Part shown: piece after piece, positions 9,548 through 17,667 of the stretch
Layout of the letters: each line of letters begins with the position of its first letter
How positions within the stretch are numbered: the first letter of the stretch is position 1
Origin: Lacunisphaera sp.
GTDB lineage: Bacteria; Verrucomicrobiota; Verrucomicrobiia; Opitutales; Opitutaceae
Length of the DNA stretch: 37,037 bases
Reading direction: 5' to 3'
Assembly (NCBI GenBank): GCA_009695095.1
Contig: SIBQ01000023.1
Location: 1 to 37,037 of the forward strand
Position numbers and translations under genes: made by a program
Notes under the pieces: model-generated
What the model was told of the DNA's origin: nothing
The model's input: only the letters and a program-made list of their open reading frames with translations
Databases searched by the model: none

Positions 9548-10579
9548 TCAGGTCAACCCGGCGGTCTCGGGAAAACCGAGCCACTGGTTCATGATCTGCA
9601 CCGCCTGGCCGCTTGCCCCTTTGACGAGATTGTCGAGCGCGGACGTAATGACAAAATTGCCCGTGCGTGCATCGTGCACCGCGGAGATATCCATGCGGTT
9701 CGTGCCGGCTACATGGGCGGTATCGGGCGTCTCGCCGGCCGGCAATCGGGACACAAATGGCCGGCCGGCATAGGCGGTGTGCCACGCTGCGTAAAGCGAG
9801 TCGATGGTCGCGCCTTTGGCCGCCGGCACGGTGATGGTGGTGGCAATGCCCCGGCGCATCGGGGCCAGGTGTGGATTGAACTGCACTAGGATCTTCGTGC
9901 CGGTCGCTAGGGAAAGCTGCTCTTCGATTTCGGCGAGGTGCCGGTGCTTGACAAGACCGTAGGCCTTGGCGCTTTCGGCACGTTCCACGAAGAGAAATTG
10001 CTCCTCGGCTTTCTTGCCGGCGCCGCTCACCCCACTAAAGGAATTCATGACGATGTGCTCGTGCGCCACCACGCCGCTCTTCAGCAACGGCACCAGGGGC
10101 ACAAGCGAACTCGTCGGATAACAGCCGGGCGCGGCCGCGAGCTTGATCTCGGTCTTCCACTTCGGATCCGTCAACTCGGGCAGGACGAAACGCGCCTGCG
10201 GCAGCAACTCGGGAGCATGGTGGGAACCGTAATATTTCTCATAGGTCGCAAGGTCGGCCACCCGGAAGTCCGCACTGAGGTCGATTACCTTGCGGCCCGT
10301 GGGAACCAGCGCTCGGGCAAAGTCCGCCGCAGCCCCATGCGGCAGGGCGAGAAACCAGAAGTCAATGTCCTTGCGCGCGGCCAGCGCCGCTGGGTCGGAA
10401 TCGCTGAATTTCAACTGGCCGACCACGGTGCCGCGCAAGGCGGGAATGACCGCGGCCACAGGCTTGCCCGCATGCTGCCGCGAAGTGACCGCCGTCAGTT
10501 TGACCTGCGGATGACCGAGAAGGAGCTTGACCAGAACTTCGCCGGAATAACCCGACGCACCGACTACGCCGACATTCAT
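9548..10579 (-). CDS. argC: N-acetyl-gamma-glutamyl-phosphate reductase
   Basis: ArgC reduces acetylglutamyl phosphate to the semialdehyde with NADPH. The 343-aa protein begins MNVGVVGASGYSGE, a dinucleotide-binding motif, and carries the catalytic cysteine in AAPGCYPTSS. Later family motifs include SGVSGAGKKA and HRHLAEIEEQL. The ATG at 10579 is chosen because it places the Rossmann motif at the N-terminus; the longer open frame to 10891 runs back through the rpsI gene and its terminator. It is the first arg gene after the rpsI terminator, so a promoter is expected in about 10580-10638, though none is obvious. Confidence 0.96.
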   Translation of the reverse strand: MNVGVVGASGYSGEVLVKLLLGHPQVKLTAVTSRQHAGKPVAAVIPALRGTVVGQLKFSDSDPAALAARKDIDFWFLALPHGAAADFARALVPTGRKVIDLSADFRVADLATYEKYYGSHHAPELLPQARFVLPELTDPKWKTEIKLAAAPGCYPTSSLVPLVPLLKSGVVAHEHIVMNSFSGVSGAGKKAEEQFLFVERAESAKAYGLVKHRHLAEIEEQLSLATGTKILVQFNPHLAPMRRGIATTITVPAAKGATIDSLYAAWHTAYAGRPFVSRLPAGETPDTAHVAGTNRMDISAVHDARTGNFVITSALDNLVKGASGQAVQIMNQWLGFPETAGLT

Positions 10580-10638
10580 TGATGAGAGATGCAGATTTAA
10601 TATATCCCGGGGGGGAATCGAGAAGTTTCGTGTGCCGT

Positions 10639-10674
10639 AAAAACAGAAGCGGAGGCCGGGGGGCGCTCCGCTTC
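10639..10674 (-). terminator. Intrinsic terminator of rplM-rpsI
   Basis: On the minus strand a perfect 9-bp stem (GAAGCGGAG / CTCCGCTTC) with an 11-nt loop is followed after two bases by T5. It lies 29 bp past the rpsI stop and about 60 bp before argC. It therefore separates the ribosomal-protein operon from the arginine genes. Confidence 0.85.
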
Positions 10675-10703
10675 GGGTGAAAACCTGTTTCCAGTCTGCG
10701 CGC

Positions 10704-11102
10704 TTAACGCTTGGAGAACTGGAAGCGCTTGCGGGCGCCGGGCTGGCCGGCCTTCTTGCGCTCTTTCTCGCGCGGGTCACGGGTGAGGTGACCGGCCTTC
10801 TTGAGGGTGACCCGGAGTTCGGGATTGAACTTAAGCAAGGCGCGGGCGATGCCGTGGGCGACGGCACCTGACTGGCTGCTGATGCCCCCACCGGCGACGT
10901 TCACAATGACGTCAAACTTGTCTTTGCTGTCGGCCGTCACCAACGGGGCGATAGCGCGGCGTACGAAGTTGTCGTGCGTGAAATAGCTTTCGAACTTGCG
11001 GTCGTTGACCGACAGCTGGCCGGAGCCGACAATAAGGCGCACGCGGGCCGTGGAGGATTTGCGGCGGCCGGTGCCGAGAAAAACGGAGGATTCAGCGCTC
11101 AT
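10704..11102 (-). CDS. rpsI: 30S ribosomal protein S9
   Basis: S9 is a small-subunit protein whose C-terminal tail reaches the P site. The 132-aa sequence has the family signatures [25 protein letters not shown] and the conserved C-terminus FQFSKR. It follows rplM by 8 bp, the nearly universal rplM-rpsI arrangement, and ends at the terminator at 10639-10674. Intact. Confidence 0.98.
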   Translation of the reverse strand: MSAESSVFLGTGRRKSSTARVRLIVGSGQLSVNDRKFESYFTHDNFVRRAIAPLVTADSKDKFDVIVNVAGGGISSQSGAVAHGIARALLKFNPELRVTLKKAGHLTRDPREKERKKAGQPGARKRFQFSKR

Positions 11103-11110
11103 GGGTTAAC

Positions 11111-11533
11111 TTAAAGCTTTACGGGGTTCTGGGCCTCATGGGTGTGCGTGGCGCCCGGGAAAACCCGGAGCTTGGTCAGCATGGTGCGCGCAAGGCGGTT
11201 CTTGGGGAGCATGCCCTTGACGGCCCGTGTCACGATGAACTCCGGCTTTTGGCGGCGCACGTCGGTGAGTTTGCGATACTTCTCGCCGCCGACGTAGCCG
11301 GAGAACGACATGTATTCGGTGGCCTCTTCCTTCTTGCCGGTGAGGACGATCTTGCTCGCATTGATGACTACCACGTAATCACCGGTGTCGACATGGGGCG
11401 TGTAAGTGGGCTTGTGGCGGCCGCGCAGGATGTTGGCGGCTTTGACGGCGAGACGGCCCAGCACCTTGCCCTCGGCATCCATCAAATACCACTTGGGCTG
11501 CACTGTCTCTTTCTTGGCCAGATAGGTTTTCAT
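11111..11533 (-). CDS. rplM: 50S ribosomal protein L13
   Basis: The 140-aa protein matches L13: MKTYLAKKETVQPKWYLMDA at the N-terminus, GRLAVKAANILRGRHKPTY, and GMLPKNRLARTML followed by VFPGATHTHEAQNP near the end. It is the first gene of the rplM-rpsI pair on the minus strand. The upstream stretch 11534-11627 contains a good -35-like TTGACA on the minus strand, but no convincing -10 at the right spacing. Intact. Confidence 0.98.
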   Translation of the reverse strand: MKTYLAKKETVQPKWYLMDAEGKVLGRLAVKAANILRGRHKPTYTPHVDTGDYVVVINASKIVLTGKKEEATEYMSFSGYVGGEKYRKLTDVRRQKPEFIVTRAVKGMLPKNRLARTMLTKLRVFPGATHTHEAQNPVKL

Positions 11534-11590
11534 TTGCGAAAGGGGCCAAAGGGAAGGATTTCGATACCCCCTGTCAACCCCGAACCTTTC

Positions 11591-11635
11591 ACCTTTGGGG
11601 AAACCACCCCACGGGTGGCCTAACCCCTCAAAGGT
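11591..11635 (-). terminator. Nested hairpin between the outer-membrane protein gene and rplM
   Basis: An outer pair of arms (ACCTTTGGGG at 11591-11600 and CCCCTCAAAGGT at 11624-11635, one bulge) encloses a perfect 6-bp stem CCACCC / GGGTGG at 11604-11618. The structure overlaps the stop codon of the upstream minus-strand gene. There is only a T3 run after the inner stem, so termination is plausible but not certain. Confidence 0.4.
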
Positions 11636-12377
11636 CGAGGCTTACGCCAAGGATGACCCATATGCTTTGGCGCGAAGACCAGCCAAACGGACCATACGCT
11701 CCGGAGCGTCCAAATGCATCCGAAAAATGCAGTCCGGCCCTCACGGTTGTGTGCGGCCCGACGCGGTAGGGGAGGTGCGCCTCAGCGCCCCAATAGCTGT
11801 AACTATCGTGCCGTTGCGGTCCCGGCGCATCCGGGCGCCAATCATCACCTGTGGCCCAACCGGCAAACAGGCTCAGGTCAAGAAACGCTCCGAGCTTGGT
11901 GAGCGCCAGACTGTGCGCCAGTGACGCCTGCACGGTATCGGCCCGAAACCGAAAGTCGTGAAAGTAAGCCAGGCTGGGCGTGAAGCCGTTGATCGCGGCA
12001 AGGGTGGCAGTCAGTCCGGTTTCAAAAGCGCGCTTGGTGCCGTCGGCGGGCGCCCCGGAAAACCAGGAGTGGGCCACCGACGCCTCCAAGGTGAGCTCAT
12101 CCGTGGAGTGCCACGTGTAGGTTCCATTCACGTTCACTTCCCGCCCGGCTCTGCCCGCGAAAGGCCGATTAACCCAAACTCCGCCTCGAAAATCGTCCCG
12201 GGAAAGCTCCACGGCCGCCTGCGCCGATGAGCCCGCCCGCTCGACTCCGCGAAACACACACTGCGTGGCGTAGTTAACATCAGCCCGCACGGCCGGCAGC
12301 TCATCTCCTGGCGCGCCAAGCGGGCCGATCAGCAGCGCCCCGAGGGAAAGTCTGGAGATTGCTTGGAGGAAACGCAT
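11628..12377 (-). CDS. Outer-membrane beta-barrel protein (TorF / TIGR02001-like)
   Basis: The 249-aa protein has an N-terminal signal peptide (about residues 1-25, hydrophobic LSLGALLIGPLGAPG). It then shows alternating amphipathic strands rich in aromatic residues and ends in a hydrophobic strand with a C-terminal Leu (VILGVSLDL). The NYATQCVFRGVERAG segment resembles the Y-x-FRG-V signature of an uncharacterised exported family (TIGR02001/TorF-like), and several TYTWHS and SYSYWGAE strands support a small barrel. The function of the family is unknown. It is transcribed divergently from the DUF423 gene with 61 bp between the starts, so the two promoters must lie in that gap. Confidence 0.6.
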   Translation of the reverse strand: MRFLQAISRLSLGALLIGPLGAPGDELPAVRADVNYATQCVFRGVERAGSSAQAAVELSRDDFRGGVWVNRPFAGRAGREVNVNGTYTWHSTDELTLEASVAHSWFSGAPADGTKRAFETGLTATLAAINGFTPSLAYFHDFRFRADTVQASLAHSLALTKLGAFLDLSLFAGWATGDDWRPDAPGPQRHDSYSYWGAEAHLPYRVGPHTTVRAGLHFSDAFGRSGAYGPFGWSSRQSIWVILGVSLDL

Positions 12378-12438
12378 TGAAACCGGTGGCTATGGATGTG
12401 TTTGTTTTCGACCCGGTTGTCGACACACTCATGTTCAC

Positions 12439-12822
12439 ATGCAGCCTTCCGTTCGCAGCATTGTCACCGCCGCGGGCTTACTCGGTTTCTCCGGGGTTGC
12501 CCTCGGTGCGTTTGGCGCCCACGCCTTCAGGGAAACTCTGGCCGCCAACGGCACCACCTCGGTGTGGCAAACCGCCGTGCTTTATCATCTGGTCCACGCC
12601 GTGGCTTTGCTGGCCCTGGCCGGGTGGACGGACCGCTGGCCTAAAGCCAGGTGGATTGGGCGGTGCTGGATCTCAGGTATCATCCTGTTTTCTGGTTCCC
12701 TCTACTGGCTGGCGCTGGGCGGGCCGAAATTCCTTGGCCCGGCTACTCCACTGGGTGGTCTTGCCTTTCTGCTGGGCTGGTTGCTCCTTGCTTGGAGCGC
12801 CTATCAGCAACCCAAAACATGA
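12439..12822 (+). CDS. DUF423 family membrane protein
   Basis: The 127-aa protein has four hydrophobic segments and the DUF423 pattern: GVALGAFGAHAF near residue 20, then YHLVHAVALLALA, GIILFSGSLYWLALGG and TPLGGLAFLLGW. It is an inner-membrane protein of unknown role related to E. coli YgdD. Its TGA stop (12820-12822) overlaps the ATG of the CCA-adding enzyme (12819) as ATGA, so the two are probably translationally coupled. Confidence 0.88.
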   Translation: MQPSVRSIVTAAGLLGFSGVALGAFGAHAFRETLAANGTTSVWQTAVLYHLVHAVALLALAGWTDRWPKARWIGRCWISGIILFSGSLYWLALGGPKFLGPATPLGGLAFLLGWLLLAWSAYQQPKT

Positions 12823-14246
12823 AACTCCCGCCCCCACTTCACGCCGCCCTTTCCGCCCTGCGCTCCGCGGGCGGCCGGCCGCGCTTGGTGGGCGGCTGCG
12901 TGCGTGACTGGTTGCTGGGGCTTGAGCCCAAGGATTTCGACGTGGAAGTCTACGGTCTCGATTACGAGGCCCTGGGCCGCGCGCTGGCACCCTTTGGGCC
13001 GACCGATCTGGTCGGGCGCAGCTTCGGCGTGCTGAAGGTCCGGCTGGAGGGCGTGGAATGCGATTTCAACCTGCCCCGCCGCGAATCCAAGACAGGGGCC
13101 GGGCACCGTGGCTTTGCCGTCGCGCCCGACCTGGCGCTGACCGAGGCCGAGGCGGCGGCCCGGCGCGATTTCACCATCAATGCCATCGCTTACGACCCTT
13201 TTGAAAACCGGATCATCGATCCGCACGGAGGAACCAGAGACCTGAAGACAAAAATCCTGCGGCACACCGGTCCGGCTTTTGTGGAGGATCCGCTGCGTGT
13301 ATTGCGGGCTTTTCAGTTGGCCGCCCGGTTTGAGCTGACCCTGGCCCCGGAAACCGCCGCCTTGGGCCACACCATTCGTGACTGCTATGCCGAGTTGCCC
13401 GTCGAGCGCGTGTGGGGTGAATGGGAGAAATGGGCGACGAAAGCAGCAAAGCCGTCCCTGGGTCTGGCGATACTGAAGCAAACGGGCTGGCTGAAGCATT
13501 TCCCTGAAATCGCCACTCTCGACGGCGTGCCGCAGGAACCCGAGTGGCATCCCGAGGGTGACGTGCTCACGCACACCGGCCATTGCCTCGACGCCCTCGC
13601 CGGTCTCGCTTCCTGGCGCAACGGCCCGCCGCCCACGCGTCGTGTCCTTTCCTTCGCCGTCCTAACGCACGACTTTGGCAAGGTGCCCACGACCAAGCAG
13701 TCTGAGCGCCGCGGCAAACTGCGCTGGGTTAGTCCCGAGCACGAGGCAGCCGGTGGTCCGTTGGCCGAGAGTTTTCTCCGGGGCATCGGGGCCCCGCTCG
13801 AGCTGATTGAACACGTGCGTCCACTCGTGGTGAACCACCTGCTGCACCATGATCAGCAGCCGGCGTTTCGCGACACTACCGTGCGGCGGCTCGCGCGCAA
13901 GATAGTGCCTGCCACGCTCGATGAACTCCTGGCGGTGATGCAGGCGGATCATCTGGGCCGGCCGCCCCTGATTTCCCAGGAAACTGTCCTGCGGCTCGAC
14001 CAATTGCGGCTCGCCGCCCGGCGGCTGGCCCTGGAGCACGCTGCGCCCAAACCCCTCGTGCTGGGCCGGCATCTGATTGCCCTGGGGCTGCAACCCAGTC
14101 CGCAGTTCAAGCCGGTGCTGGATGCCGCGTTTGAGTCGCAATTGGACGGCGCGTTTGCCGATGAGGCCGGCGGCATCGAATGGATGCGAAACTATTTGCG
14201 GGCGCATCCGCCCGTTTCATCCTCACGTCAGACTTCCTCCTTATGA
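12819..14246 (+). CDS. cca: CCA-adding enzyme / tRNA nucleotidyltransferase with HD domain
   Basis: This is a class-II nucleotidyltransferase that builds or repairs the tRNA 3' CCA end. The 475-aa protein starts with a poly(A) polymerase head: RLVGGCVRDWLLG near residue 25, the metal-binding DFDVEV and the RRDFTINAIAYD motif. EDPLRVLRAFQLAARF follows in the neck region. A C-terminal HD phosphohydrolase domain shows LTHDFGK. The E. coli-type protein has the same head-HD layout. The ATG at 12819 is chosen over the longer open frame because it coincides with the DUF423 stop and begins just ahead of the head domain. Class II covers both CCA and poly(A) enzymes; the HD domain favours CCA. Confidence 0.9.
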   Translation: MKLPPPLHAALSALRSAGGRPRLVGGCVRDWLLGLEPKDFDVEVYGLDYEALGRALAPFGPTDLVGRSFGVLKVRLEGVECDFNLPRRESKTGAGHRGFAVAPDLALTEAEAAARRDFTINAIAYDPFENRIIDPHGGTRDLKTKILRHTGPAFVEDPLRVLRAFQLAARFELTLAPETAALGHTIRDCYAELPVERVWGEWEKWATKAAKPSLGLAILKQTGWLKHFPEIATLDGVPQEPEWHPEGDVLTHTGHCLDALAGLASWRNGPPPTRRVLSFAVLTHDFGKVPTTKQSERRGKLRWVSPEHEAAGGPLAESFLRGIGAPLELIEHVRPLVVNHLLHHDQQPAFRDTTVRRLARKIVPATLDELLAVMQADHLGRPPLISQETVLRLDQLRLAARRLALEHAAPKPLVLGRHLIALGLQPSPQFKPVLDAAFESQLDGAFADEAGGIEWMRNYLRAHPPVSSSRQTSSL

Positions 14247-14293
14247 GCACTTCCACCCACCTCGTTCAACTTATCAGGCAAAAGCGCCGCTGA
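14243..14293 (+). CDS. Possible 16-residue leader peptide or displaced N-terminus
   Basis: An ATG at 14243 overlaps the cca stop as ATGA and opens a 16-codon frame, MSTSTHLVQLIRQKRR, ending TGA at 14291-14293. It lies just before the GH20-like gene but in a different frame. The ATGA overlap repeats the arrangement seen between DUF423 and cca. It may be a coupling cistron, the original N-terminus of the glycosidase separated by a frameshift, or chance. Confidence 0.3.
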   Translation: MSTSTHLVQLIRQKRR

Positions 14294-14322
14294 GCGCCTC
14301 AGCCCCGCGCGAAAACCTGCCA

Positions 14323-16239
14323 ATGATTCGCGCTTTCCAATGGGACCTTGCACGCCAAGTTGAACGGCTGGATTTCCTGCTGGCGCTGCTGCCCCGCTAC
14401 GCTGTCTGGGGCTACCATGAGCTGTACCTGCATCTCGAGGACGCCGTGCACTATCCCAGTCTGCCGGGCGTTGGTCGTGACGATGCCTACACCTACGAGC
14501 AGCTGGGCGAACTCGTGCTGGCCGCGGCCCAGAACGGCATCCGGGTCGTGCCCATTGTGAATTTGCTCGGGCACACGCAATATCTCATCAAGCACCCCGA
14601 CTGGCGCGACCTGAACGAACTGCGCGACGAGCGCGACCGGCCCCTGCCGCATGGCCAGATCTGCCCGCTGCACCCCCGGACACTGGAGGTGGCGGAAAAA
14701 TTGTTGCGCGACCTGGCGCCGTATTGCACCGCGGGCAAAGTGCACGTCGGGCTCGACGAATCATTTCATCTCGGAAAGTGTCCGCATTGCCGCGAGGAAG
14801 TGGCCCGCCTCGGCCTGGCCGGGCATTTCGCCGGCCACGTCAACCGGCTGCATGCCATTGCCGGCGCCCACAGTCTGCAGCTTGGACTGTGGGCCGACAT
14901 GCTCCATTTCACCCCCGAGGCCATCCCGCTGCTGCCGCGCGGCATCACCGCCTATGATTGGTATTACTATCCGTTCGGTACGAAGCCACGCGTGGAATTT
15001 TTCAACTTCGCCGAGCGCGACCTGCGGCCGGCGTTGCAGAAGCAGGGTATTGCCTATTACGGCTGCCCGATGAACGGGGCGTTTCGTTATGAAACACTGC
15101 CGGTGTTTGGTGACCGGCTGGCCAACCTTCGCTCGTGGTGGCAGCGCTGCACCGCGGTCACGGCGGAGGGGTTCCTGGTGACTTCGTGGGAAAGTTACCG
15201 GCTGGCGCTCGAAACAACTACGGTGGTCGATGCCGCGGCGGCAAATCTCTGGCTGGAGCCCGAGCAGGACGACGCCACCGCGATGCTGGCCCGCGGGCTT
15301 GAGCGAACTTTTCAACTCAAGGCGCCGCGGCCCCTTGCACGGGCCCTGCTCGCGGCAGATGAGCACGCCTTTGCCGGCTACGCCCGCTGGCAGATCAATG
15401 ACCGTTGGGATGTCTTGGCGGGTAACGAAAGCCTCAAGCCTTTCCAAACCGGGGAGAGGTTTTTCGAACGTTTGACTCGAGGTGGTTTGCCGTGGCCCAA
15501 GGCCTTTGCGGCCAGCCTGGCCTTCCGGTATTATCTCGCGCAGCGGGATGTGTTCGTGCGCCAGGCGGCACGCGATGTGTTCAAGTGGCGCCGCCTGCTT
15601 GCCAAGCGCCATCCAGCAAGTGTCATCTATTATATGACACTTGCCTCCAAATCAGCCGGGGTATTTGCGCAGGCGCTGAAGGCCGGCCGCCAGGCGGCGC
15701 GGGCCATGTGGGCGCGAACCCGCGACCCGCAGGCGCGGGGTCAAAACGAAATCATCCTGGATGCGGATGGGAAAAGGCTGGCCGAGTGGCGCGAGTGGCT
15801 GAAATGCGCGGCGAGACAGCCGGAGATTGCGTGGCAGAAGACGCCGGTCTGTGGCGCGTGGCAGTTGCAATTCATGGTGCACAACTTCGCCCCTGCGGTG
15901 CAGAAGGTGATCGTGGAACAGGAGGAAGCCGGGGGCACCTGGCGCGAGCTGGCCAGCCGGTTCACCCTGGAGTTCCGCGCTAATGCCGCACGGCCCCGCA
16001 CCAAGCTCAAGCGGGAGTTCACCGTGCCCGTGGAATCCCCTGGAGCCAGGCTGCGCTTGGCCGTGCGCGGGATCGGTCAGGTGGCCATCAGCCATGTGGT
16101 GCTGACCAACGGGGTGGAGACCCGGCGTGGCCGAAATTTTGGCCGCAAAGCCGTCCTGGGCCGGCGTGCGCCCACGCGGGGTTTTCCGTTCTTCGACTGG
16201 CAGGTCAATCAGGCGACCCTGGTGGTTTCGATTGCCTAA
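14323..16239 (+). CDS. GH20-like beta-N-acetylhexosaminidase family protein
   Basis: The 638-aa protein reads as a TIM barrel of glycoside hydrolase family 20 type. After MIRAFQWDLARQ come barrel strands with YHELYLHLEDAV, the NGIRVVPIVNLLGHTQYL segment and the acid/base pair in KVHVGLDESFHLG (GH20 enzymes have a D-E pair here, usually HxGGDE). GLWADMLHF and TAYDWYYYPF follow. There is no signal peptide with this start, so a cytoplasmic enzyme is likely. The C-terminal third (from about residue 380) is helical then beta-rich and I do not recognise it. It is the third gene of the plus-strand run. Substrate is not determinable. Confidence 0.65.
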   Translation: MIRAFQWDLARQVERLDFLLALLPRYAVWGYHELYLHLEDAVHYPSLPGVGRDDAYTYEQLGELVLAAAQNGIRVVPIVNLLGHTQYLIKHPDWRDLNELRDERDRPLPHGQICPLHPRTLEVAEKLLRDLAPYCTAGKVHVGLDESFHLGKCPHCREEVARLGLAGHFAGHVNRLHAIAGAHSLQLGLWADMLHFTPEAIPLLPRGITAYDWYYYPFGTKPRVEFFNFAERDLRPALQKQGIAYYGCPMNGAFRYETLPVFGDRLANLRSWWQRCTAVTAEGFLVTSWESYRLALETTTVVDAAAANLWLEPEQDDATAMLARGLERTFQLKAPRPLARALLAADEHAFAGYARWQINDRWDVLAGNESLKPFQTGERFFERLTRGGLPWPKAFAASLAFRYYLAQRDVFVRQAARDVFKWRRLLAKRHPASVIYYMTLASKSAGVFAQALKAGRQAARAMWARTRDPQARGQNEIILDADGKRLAEWREWLKCAARQPEIAWQKTPVCGAWQLQFMVHNFAPAVQKVIVEQEEAGGTWRELASRFTLEFRANAARPRTKLKREFTVPVESPGARLRLAVRGIGQVAISHVVLTNGVETRRGRNFGRKAVLGRRAPTRGFPFFDWQVNQATLVVSIA

Positions 16240-16697
16240 AGCATCCTTGAAAAATGAGCGCAGCGGCTATTTCAGCCGACCGTCGTCACGATGGGTGTCT
16301 CCCGGAATGCCGTTACCCGGGATGTGCGGGCCCGACTCAACGGGCGCATAAAGCAATTTGTACTCCTCTTTTGCGCCTAGCCCCGGAAGCAGGCTCCGAA
16401 AAAACCCCTGCAAACCAAGAAACTTCATTCTTAAACCGACGAACTTGGGCTGCCCCCGCCATCTCATGCGCGGATCCGCTTGTGGGCGGCTACGATGAAT
16501 TCTGTTTTCCGTTTTTCTTCGGGGCATATTTCAGCGCCATTCAAATCTGACGTCTTCGGCCCGGCCTCTTCAAATGCTTCGAGGCTTGCCCCGGAGAGCT
16601 TTGCTTGCTGGTTGCCGCTGCGTGGCGTGAGGCCTTCCGCAGGCCAGGGCCTTCGTGCGACTGGGCTTGGAATAGTAGGGTTACGTTCCCATGTGAT
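16240..16697. other. Non-coding stretch with a doubtful gene remnant
   Basis: No convincing gene is present. A minus-strand open frame at 16267-16527 ends with EEYKLLYAPVESGPHIPGN, a Ser/Gly/Pro tail reminiscent of the C-termini of some small exported proteins, but the rest is unlike a protein. A sequence resembling the GAGCTTGCTC palindromes before hppA occurs near 16588-16610 in degraded form. I regard the region as decayed. Confidence 0.3.
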
Positions 16698-17365
16698 TCA
16701 GCGGCTGGGCGGGGGCGCCTGACGGCCCTGCAGGTTGCCGTTGGCGTCCATCCGGAGGGACACTTCCGACCCGGAGTTCCGGCCTGATGTAGTCAATGCT
16801 ACCGCTGGCTAGGACAGCGAGGTAGGGCTTCAGATCCTTTTTTGGGTCCTCTACCGAAACGCGCAAACTCCAAAGTTCCTCGCCGCGGCTCTCGCGTTTC
16901 CTTCCGCCACCGCGGGCGGGCGGGGCTTTCGGCGCACCGGCTTCGCGGGCGCTGAGAACAATGTATTTTCAAAGACGAGAATCGGCTTGGCCGAGGGACC
17001 TTGTGGCGCGCCGGAAGTCCAGACGGCGTATTCCCCTGTTCGGTAGACGAATTTGATCTGCCGGGGGCCACCCCGTATTCGAGGTTGATCACCATGTCCG
17101 GCCGGGTGTTCGCCGGCGCCTCGTACAGACCACGTGCCGCCAAGGCGGACTTGACGCTGACAACAGTCTGAACTCCAAGCTCCTTGTCCACCCCGCCACT
17201 CGGATCCTGCACCTCCAGGACATACGAATTCCCGGTGGGTTTCTGCGGGTTGTTGATCGCGTCGACCTTGACGTCGTAAATGTCCTGGCATCCGGTCAAC
17301 ACCACGAAGACGGCGACCACCCAGCCGCTGATCCGTGTGCGTCTGAAGTCGGTGATCGCAGTCAT
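16698..17365 (-). pseudogene. Lipoprotein gene with several frameshifts (DUF4136-like)
   Basis: From the ATG at 17365 a lipoprotein signal with lipobox VLTGC (WVVAVFVVLTGCQD) leads into DVKVDAINNPQ and ALAARGLYE. The pattern recalls DUF4136-type lipoproteins: a start near the Cys, then a helix before a polar C-terminus. The frame shifts near 17061 (AYGVAPG to QIKFVYRTGEYAVW), again near 16951 (NTLFSA to EAGAPKAPP, then SLRVSVEDPKKDLKPY), and a third time near 16780. The last frame gives SGSEVSLRMDANGNLQ and a TGA at 16698-16700. With two single-base insertions and one deletion the whole region becomes one 222-codon frame. Family assignment is tentative; the disruption is directly visible. Confidence 0.7.
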
Positions 17366-17613
17366 CCTTCTGCCAAGGAAAATCAACGATCGATCAAAGC
17401 ACAGCAGCGGACTGAGAGGAAACCGGATTCTAAGAGGAAAGGCCCCAAGGGGGAGGGCGGCGAATGGAAAGCGAAGGCACCCCCCGATTCCCTCAAGCCC
17501 AAAGACTGTTATCAACCTCGGGCAAACCGTCGATGGGCGTTGCGATTTCTGCCCCTCACGCCAGAGGGCATCATCCCCATAGCTGTTGCTCCATGATCGC
17601 CTATTCAGACAGG

Positions 17614-17645
17614 AAAAAAACCCGGGGGAAATTTCCCCGGGGTTT
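17614..17645 (-). terminator. Intrinsic terminator of the TonB receptor gene
   Basis: On the minus strand, 22 bp beyond the receptor stop, a near-perfect palindrome (AAACCCCGGGGAAA / TTTCCCCCGGGTTT, one mismatch) is followed directly by a T7 run. This is a classical rho-independent terminator and isolates the receptor from the lipoprotein pseudogene. Confidence 0.88.
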
Positions 17646-17667
17646 GAAAACTGGCTATAAACCAAGC

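Noticed and set aside
11534-11590. sigma70 promoter for rplM
   Set aside because: A good TTGACA is present but no -10 element at 15-19 bp spacing.
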